A DNA stretch of 64,000 bases from Rhynochetos jubatus (taxonomy: Eukaryota > Chordata > Aves > Eurypygiformes > Rhynochetidae). The position numbers were made by a program, and so were the translations under genes. The stretch is taken from positions 43,040,118-43,104,117 of the forward strand of contig CM050653.1 in assembly GCA_027574665.1 (NCBI GenBank). The letters run 5' to 3'. Each line of letters begins with the position of its first letter. Position 1 is the first letter of the stretch. The notes beneath the pieces are model-generated. The model worked only from the letters and a program-made list of their open reading frames with translations. It was not told the DNA's origin and did not search any database. Below, piece by piece: positions 52,601 to 61,600 of this stretch.

Positions 52601-55600
52601 TCTCAAATGGTTGATATAGAGCCTTAAATGCTTTTGGTTGTCTTTCAGCCACTTTCAGTCATATCTAAGAAATTTTAAATGGTCATAAATAAGGTTACTT
52701 TTTGCCGTCAAAGTCCAGGAGGCAGGTGCTTAGTAAGTAAAAAGTCTCAGCACATTAACCACACAGCGTAAGACAACCTCTTATTAGATCTCAATCCTCT
52801 GTTCCTCCTCTCACTAATTATACAAGGGTTGGAAAAGAAGCTGTGTGAGTGTTATGTTGTGGTTTTGCGTGGATAAAATGCTAGACAGTAAGGTATATGT
52901 TAATTCCTTGACCTTTCGTGTGTTGCCGTTTTTAAAATTTAGAGGGCTTTGAGAAACAGTGTTAGATCAGTGACTTAAAATTGAGCCTTAAGAATCTGCT
53001 GTGTGAAGCTTTACTTTTCTCATGCACAATTCTGATCTGTTGCTTGTAGGCCTCTAACTGTGGTATCATAGAGAGTATTTTGAACTGGGTCAAATTTAAG
53101 GCACAAACTCAGCTGAACAAAAAATGTTCATCAGTGAAACACAGTAAAATCAAGGGCATTCCGAAACTGGATGATGCTAATGATGCTGGTAAGAGCACTT
53201 ATTTTTAATGTCTTTAATATTTCATAGATTTTTCACAGATATCTTCATTTTAAATCTGACTTTATTTCTCGTCCTTATGTGTATTTTTTTCATTTCTAGT
53301 TTTCTAAACTTTCTAGAGCTAGAATGAAAGCATGAAGGTGAGTTTGATATTAGGAACACTGTTCTTTCTAGGATAGAGAATTAGTAATGCTGAACAAAAG
53401 ATGCAATCTAGTTCCGTGATGGAGTAATTGTTGTTTCCAGCTAAATAGGGTTAGCAGTATTTTGGATGTGACTAGTCGTCTTGACCTTTCTAATAGAAAA
53501 AGATCAGAATCTTTAGAGGGTCACAAGGTACAGGAAGTCGAAAACATTGTGTGCAAACCTGAGGGAAGAGTTGAGACTTTTTTCATGAGACTTTAAATGC
53601 CATGAGGTTCCTGTCTGGAGATATAGGGCAAACTGGCAATCTCTGCTGGCTTGCTTCCTAGCACAAATAGGAATCAGGATCAGCTGGCAATCTTTGTGCC
53701 AATAGCAATGGGATGGGAGTTGTCCTTGAATAATTTGAACGACACACATGACTAACGAGCTTGAAATGTTGCCAGTCTGTGTTAATGTTAGTTGAGTTTT
53801 AATATGTCCTTACATTAAGCAAAGATAGATAAATTGTAATGGTGAGTTAAATAGGTAAAGAGGCTTTTTTTTGAGCTCCAGGGTTCAAGTCAAAGATAAC
53901 TTGAGATGATCATAGTATCATAGAACGGTTTGGGTTGGAAGAGACCTCAAAGACCATCTAGTTCCAAGCTCCCTGCCATGGGCAGGGACACCCTCCACTA
54001 GACCAGGTTGCTCCAAGCCTCATCCAGCCTTGAACACTTCCAAGGATGGGGCATCCACAGCTTCTCCAGGCAACCTGTCCCAGTGCCTCACCACGCTCTG
54101 CATCTGACTGAAAGATTGATGTTTCTTAACACTGCGGGAAAGGAAGTCCTGATGCCAGTGGAATTCTGTAATGCTGACACAGACAAAACACTGCGGAACT
54201 TTCTGTCTGTCTTTGGGATCTTGAAGAAAGGGTTGGGTATTCTCACGGTCAGGTGAAGTAGGACTGTGCGTGCTCTTTCTGTGTGTGAGAAGTGATGATC
54301 TCTTCTTCTAGGTCCAAAGAAACTCGACTCTTTGCTATATGAACGTTTGCTATGAATGTGCACATCAGTAAGCATATTGTGAAAAGTGACAGTTATAAAT
54401 AGCCTTTTCAAAAGAATTTTAGACCTCCCCATAAGCTGGAGAAAGTGTTTAACTGATGCATGAAGATGTAGTTTCAGTGAGATTGTTTCAGGACATTCAT
54501 TCATACATGTCACACAGAGGTTATCTGTAATGTGGCAACAAAATATGGTAGTCTTATTTGATGTAGTTGTGTTTCAGGACAAAAATATTTGTAAGGATCC
54601 CAGGAATTGCACTTTTATAAGCAGTCCAAATCAGATGAGGGAACAAAGTTGGCTTTGGTTTCTAACAGCAAGTGCCACTAGTTGTTGGACTGAAGTAGTC
54701 CAGTGCAGCTGGGAGAGAGCAGTGTCTGGCCAGAGACCCCTCTGGCTTTAATTACTGTGGTTTTAGGGTTTTATTTTTACTTCAAGAGTGAATTTGTATG
54801 TATTTGTCCATAATTCATTTATGCAAACCATAAATAATGTTATGTTTTCTGGTAACTTGTCTTGCTTCTGCTTCTTTCTGGACTGCAGGTGGCAAACATT
54901 CCTTGGACTGTACATTAATATTAACAGAAGGAGACTCTGCCAAATCTTTAGCTGTCTCTGGCTTAGGTGTTATTGGTAGAGACAGATATGGAGTATTCCC
55001 ACTCAGGGGTAAAATTCTCAATGTTCGAGAAGCTTCTCACAAACAGGTAAGTAGTGGTGTCATCTCCCGTTAGCTGACAAACGGATGTCTCCTGTTTAGT
55101 TTGATTTCTAGGTTTACATCTTCATATTTTATTTTATTTTTTTCCCATGAAAATCTTGTGGCTGGGATTCCATAAAGCACCAGCTACTTGAAACCTGGGA
55201 TAAGCCTGGAAATATGAAGTGTAGTAGTGCAGTACTGGAATGATAAATTTGTTTCCTCATAAGCATGAGGAAATTCTGCTGTGACTCATATTAACATTTT
55301 ACTTGAGTACTTAAAAATCCTAAAATTTTATTCTCTCCATTGCCATGTGATTTTGTTGATTCCCAGTGTGAGGCAGCAGCAGCAGCATTCCCTCATCACA
55401 TTAGTTCTGCTGCCCTTCATACTTAGTCTATAATAAGAGTTGTGTTGCAGATGCCCATAGATACAGTGGAAAGAGAAGGCAGCTTTGGGAGATGACTGTT
55501 CGTTACGTGCACTTTTCTTCTCCCTGCCTTCTGGACTCAAAGTGCTCTGGCTGTGGAGGAGAAAGGGCTCTGGCTCCAGTCTTGAGAATTTGCTCGTGCA

Positions 55601-58600
55601 GAAGAAATACTTGCAAGTGTGAAGGCTGCAAGGGGCTGGGGATAAAAAGGTTATGAAGTCGACGTAGGAGTACATAGGAAAAGTAGCTATAAAGCCCTCC
55701 TGAAAAAGAGTGGGATATTTCTGCTGCTTGCACTGACTGCAAAATATAACTTTTTAATCCAGATTATGGAAAATGCAGAAATCAACAACATCATCAAAAT
55801 AGTGGGACTACAATACAAGAAAAGCTATGAAGATCCAGAATCTCTGAAAAGTTTGAGATATGGAAAAATTATGATCATGACAGATCAGGTTTGTCTGAAA
55901 TTCACAGGTTTTAATATAAGAAACTTCTTAAAATGAGTTTTGCTGCAATTTGGTAGGTTACATTTTTGTGCATTGTAACCTGCCTCTGTGTTATGATAAT
56001 ATGGATGTATTCAGAGGGAAATCCCTGGAGTGTGAGGTTTCTTAATGGGAATAGTTTATCTCTATGTTGTTTTGGTTACTCCAAGTGAACAACTGAACTT
56101 TGCTGCACAGTAGCAGGGACGCCAAAGTAATGATAAAAATATGTACAAACAAGTATGCTTTTGGTAAAAACATGTTGAAAATTAGTGCAAAATGGAACAG
56201 TTATGAGGTAGTAATGCTGGAAAGTCTGGTAGAGACAAGAACACAGGCAATTATTTTTGGATAATTTCATGTCTATTGTTCAGATTACAGCTCTCAGAGA
56301 AAACATGCCACAGGCAAAGAAACCTTTGAGCTGCCACGGTGCACTTGGTTTGGAAGAACTGCTTACTAGCTTAGCGGTAGTGCCATTTGCAGGTGGCTAT
56401 TTTATACCCACGTCCAGTCTGGAATCCAAATTAAACTAACCGTTCCCTTCTATGTTTTCTGTCATCAGACACTGTTTGGATGTATCCAGGCCAGTGAATG
56501 GGTTTTTTCGTGGGTTTGGGGGATCTCAGAGTTTGTAAGATTGCCTCATGTTTTCATGTTCTGATTTAGGATCAGGATGGATCTCACATAAAAGGCTTGT
56601 TGATCAATTTTATTCATCACAATTGGCCATCACTGTTGAAACATGGTTTTCTTGAGGAATTCATCACTCCTATTGTGAAGGTATGGGTTCTATTAATGAG
56701 ATTTTATTTATTATTTACAGTGCAACAGAAAAGTTGATGAGGGTTTTTTTGGGTTTTTTTTGTTTTTAAGGCAAGCAAAAACAAGCAAGAACTTTCATTC
56801 TATAGTATTCCTGAATTTGATGAGTGGAAGAAACATATGGAGAATCATAAAGCATGGAAGATAAAATACTACAAAGGTTTGTTTAAAAACATGAGTGAAC
56901 CTCATGGATCTAAAACCACATAATAAGTGGGTGCTGTGAAGTTTTATTTGTAGCTGTTTCCATGATAGTATCTTCTGTAATGATTTTATGATATTCCCTC
57001 TAAAATAAAAGGGTAAGATAAGAAAACCTAAATTTTGAATATGGAATAACTATTTCTTTTTATTGTACAGGTTTGGGTACCAGCACTGCTAAAGAAGCAA
57101 AAGAATATTTTGCTGACATGGAAAGACATCGAATCTTATTTCGATACGCTGGTCCTGAAGATGATGCTGCCATTACACTGGTAAGAACTTGTAAAAGTGC
57201 TTCTATATGATGCGTTTTTGTTTCCATTGTTGGCTGAAAATGGCTCATGGGGAAGTCCTAACAGTTTTTGCTTTTGGGTTGGTTTTGGGTTGTGGTGGTG
57301 GGTTTTGGGTGGTTTGTTTTAAGTTGGGGTGTGGGTTTTTTGTTTGGTTTTGAGTTTGGGGGTTTTTTTTGAGTAACTCAATAAAATACTTCTGGTAGAA
57401 AAAGAAACTTTTTGGAAAATATTTTAAATTTTGGAATAAGAGCTTTACCCACACTACAAAATCAGCTCTACCTTCTGCTTAGCAGCTTTGATCAATTCTG
57501 TGTGGTGTGCATATCAAGAAACATTACATTCAGACTTGCTTTAACAGACAGAAGACATGACAGAGTATTCTGTGTAAGACAATAGAGCCCAAACAAATGA
57601 CGTTTCACATTTCCTTAGGGATCTGAATTTTATTTCTGAGCAAATAAGATCCAATAGGTATTGTTTACTTGTTAAAGATCAGTGTGGCATATGTGTATTC
57701 ATGCACGTGTTCTGCCTATGTTGTGGTTTAACTCCGGCTAGCAAAATACCACGAAGCCGCTCTCACAAATCCCCCTCCCCTTCTCCAGTGGAGGGGACAA
57801 ATTGGAGGAAAAAGAAATAAGCTTGTAAAATTGAGATAGGAATTATTTACTAATTAAATCTAAATCAATATATATAGATACTACTAACAATAAATAATTA
57901 AAATAGTAGAAAATGAAACACATAATACAATGTATACAATATGATACAGTTTCCCACCATCCACTGACCAATGCACACCCAGATGTTGAGGGATGAAAAT
58001 CAGACCTAGAGAGCCCGAGAGCCACAGCCCGAGGGCTGGAGCCTGGGACCTAATGCAGCAGATTCTGAGCGAACCCTATCAGCAATAACACATCCAGAAA
58101 CTGTAAACAACCCACCAGCTCCCACATGAATGAGCCAGCACAGGAGCTGGCAAAGCAGCTAACGTAGGAGGGTTAGCAAGTGCCCGGAGAGACGAGTGAG
58201 GGAGAGAGAGAGAGAGAAGGGAAGAGTAATGGCTACCGGACCCTCTTCCCCACCCAAAGAGACCGGAACATGACGTACTATGGGATGAAATACTTCCTTG
58301 GTCAGTCTGGGTCAGCTACAGTATCCGAAGCGGACAAAAGACCTTGAGTTCAGTACAGGCCATCCCCAGCACCAGCTGAGGCCTTATCAATGTTTTCTCT
58401 TAGCATCCAGCAACATAGTTCCCTGGCAACCAGAGTAAAGGGAGTTAACCCTTTCCTGACTGAACCCAGCACAACATATTAGAATTTGAAATCTTTTAGA
58501 AAGTTGTGTCCAGAAAATGACTTTTGTTTCCAAGAGAGCTTGTGGAAAGACAAAGGATGGAGTGTCTGGAAAAAAGCTGTTTTCTCAATAAATGTTTCAC

Positions 58601-61600
58601 TTTTTAACTATTTTAATTTGCTATTTTAATTGTAGGTGATATTAGAGAGAAAAAGGGATAGGAGAGAAAAAATTAAAACAGGAAAATGTGCATCTTGGAG
58701 AAAACTTTTTCTTTATACTGTAGTAAAATTTTACTAACAAAAATGTATAATAAGTGTCTGTGTCAGAAGTTGTTTGGACCACTCATTTTACTTCTGCCCA
58801 AGATGCACTTAAATATAATCCATGCATGTGGTTCCCCATCCCAGAGTAGTTCATGTAGATAGAAAAGGAGCATGCGTATTTGCATATATGTTAGACCAAT
58901 TGGTGGAGAAACTGTACCTCCCTGATTAAAACTCCGAGCTCTGTTTCTACAAATGGACCTCCATACACAGGCTGATATCTGAGGCCATATAACCTGTTAC
59001 GGCTGATCCTTGCTGTTGTCTAAAATGATATTCTGTCAATTCGGGATTAAGCTGGCCATTTCTGTTACACCAGGAACAACAACTGACTAGTACTGAAGCT
59101 GTTAGTTAGCAGAAGCATTACTTAAATTCCTGCCCACATGTTCTCTGCTGATAGCTATAATCCCAGCCCCAGGTTTACGACTGGGCATAGGTAGTATAAG
59201 ATTATAGGCCCTATCAGGCCTCATGATAGCTGTAATCTAGGAAAACAAAAATTATTTCATATAGCAAATTATTCAGCATTCTGAAGAACTCTTTTTCTAG
59301 CAAGTGAAGTCTCAGATTAGCCGTTTCAAGTGGAGAAAGAAAAAAACCTTTTTATTCTGTTCAAGAAGAATTTTTGTACAAACTTGTAATTCTATTAACA
59401 CTAATTTTATTCTATTAAAATAATTTTTATGCTGATCCAGCTCTTGGTCATTTGTCAATTCAGTGTTCTAAGAAAGGTCTAGATACACTGAAAGCAGCCA
59501 GAGGAAAATGATGAGAATTTAGTTACGTTTTTACAAAAAGCTAGTCTTAAGCCTTCAAATGTCTGACATTGTGAATTGTCGAGATTTGCTCACATAGAAC
59601 ATCAATCTGATGTCTGATGCGAAACAGGGTGATATCGCTTAGTCCCTTTTTCAGAGAGTAAGTTACTAAGGTTTACTCTTTATTATGTAATACCATGGTC
59701 TCCAAGAAAATTAAACTACTCACTGACGTCTGTTAGAGCACTCCAGTTAGAGTCCTTTAAAAAAGATAGCACTGCTGACTGTCATCTCGTGCAGGAGAGT
59801 GGTTGAAATCCGGACATGATGGAGTCTTTATATGTTATTTCCTGAGAAAAAAAGCAGGCAATGCTTCAAAAACTCACAAAATTTTCCCGAAGTAGTTAAA
59901 ATTCTGTTTAAACCACATACTCAGTTTTTGTGTATTCTCTTAGTCTGCTGGAGAAGAAACTCACTGGAGGGGAACTCTGTTTCTGTAACTGGACAACATC
60001 TTTCAGAACATTCTTTTGTCTTTTGTGGTGATAAGTGGTGACAATCTTGATGACAATTAGTTGTAGTTCAGTATAAATGATGAACCCAACCTTAGAACTA
60101 TTTGGGGAAAAATCCCAATGCCTTTAAACTTGTGCATCAAAGGACAACTCTGATGTGAAGAGAGGAATAAGAATGATAAGATTTGTCTAAAAGTGCTTAG
60201 ATGTTGTAATACAAGTTTAAATAAGATCGGTGAGAGACCTCTCAGTTCGAAAAAAAGTGTGCAAGTGTCTGAGAGGTCATGTGCTCATACTGCTGCTTAA
60301 ACATAAGCATTAGTTATATGGGTTATCTTGTCCATATCAGTGTTGTTGAATGCTTTGATCAGACAGTGCAGCACGCTTAAAATTCTGACTAAAGTAGCAT
60401 ACTTTTACAAATGTCTATATGCTGATAATTTTGTATACTTGGAATCTTTTCAGGCCTTCAGTAAGAAGAAAATTGATGACCGAAAAGAATGGTTAACAAA
60501 CTTCATGGAGGACAGGCGACAACGTCGGCTACATGGCCTTCCCGAGGTGAGTCCTAAATAATAGTAATAAATCCGGTGGGTGAGATTTTAGTGTAATGCA
60601 GTTTTTGTATTGAATGAATAATGTATGTGGGTGTTTTTCAGCAATTTTTATATGGTACAGCAACAAAACATTTGACTTACAATGACTTCATCAACAAGGA
60701 GTTGATCCTTTTCTCAAATTCAGACAACGAGAGATCTATTCCTTCCCTTGTTGATGGTAAGCTGATAATTCATTATGATTTGTTGGAACATTCCTCTTTA
60801 TTGTTGTTTTTTAAGCCCATGATTTTTATTGGAAATCAATGCATGAAATAGAAAATATAATAAATTTTATATTTTGTTTGCTGTCATTCATATGCTAAGG
60901 AATTGCCGTCTTTTTTCTGTGAGGAAGTCAAAGCTGTTGCTGTGCAGCCTATTCCCAGACCATATAAGTGCTTTGTTTCTAGTCAAGCCGTGGGAGAAAA
61001 CAAGTCTTTTAAGTACTTATAATAATTAAAATTCAAGTCAGCAGCTGAGTGCAGATGAAGAAGCAAATGTTTTTTCCCTTCAGTCTTATACCACAGGCAG
61101 TGTTTTAGTGGTTACTGATCTTGCTAGGGTTCTGTCAATCAGGTTTGGTAACTCTCCCCTTGCAGTAACATGAACATTTAAAGCAGCAGCTTGCTACCCT
61201 GCAGGTTCATTTGTAAAAGTGTCCGCAGACAGCATGAACAGGAATTTCTGCCTATATTATTGTCAGTATGCATATGCTTATTAAGATACAGAAAAAAGGC
61301 CTTGAGGTTTCATAGAGGGAAAAAAAGAGCACTTATCTCCACTTTCCAGTGCATTTTTAATAGTGGAGGTGGTCAGCCTTCTTGACCCATACCAGAATAC
61401 GCATGTAGCAAGAGCTATTTATATTTTGGGTGAGAAGCGGGATAGTTCACAGGTGGATGGGGTAGTAGCTCGCTAGTAGGATGGATCTCCAGCTCTGCTG
61501 CAGAGTGAGGCTGGGTTAGGTAAACAGGTATGTCTCTAGGGAATCAAAGAATGTCAGTCTCTCAGCTTCTCCAGACTTACATCCTCCCATAGCTGGGTAC

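Larger units (their letters stand above)
57181..60453 (+). other. TOP2B: TOP2B intron 16
   Basis: A 3.3-kb GT-AG intron with a G/T-rich tract (57276-57362) and an antisense solo LTR (57719-58473). The rest is AT-rich with nothing recognised. Confidence 0.85.

Noticed and set aside
54088..54513. 141-codon minus-strand frame in intron 11
   Set aside because: Partly overlaps a CR1 fragment and has no recognisable domain.
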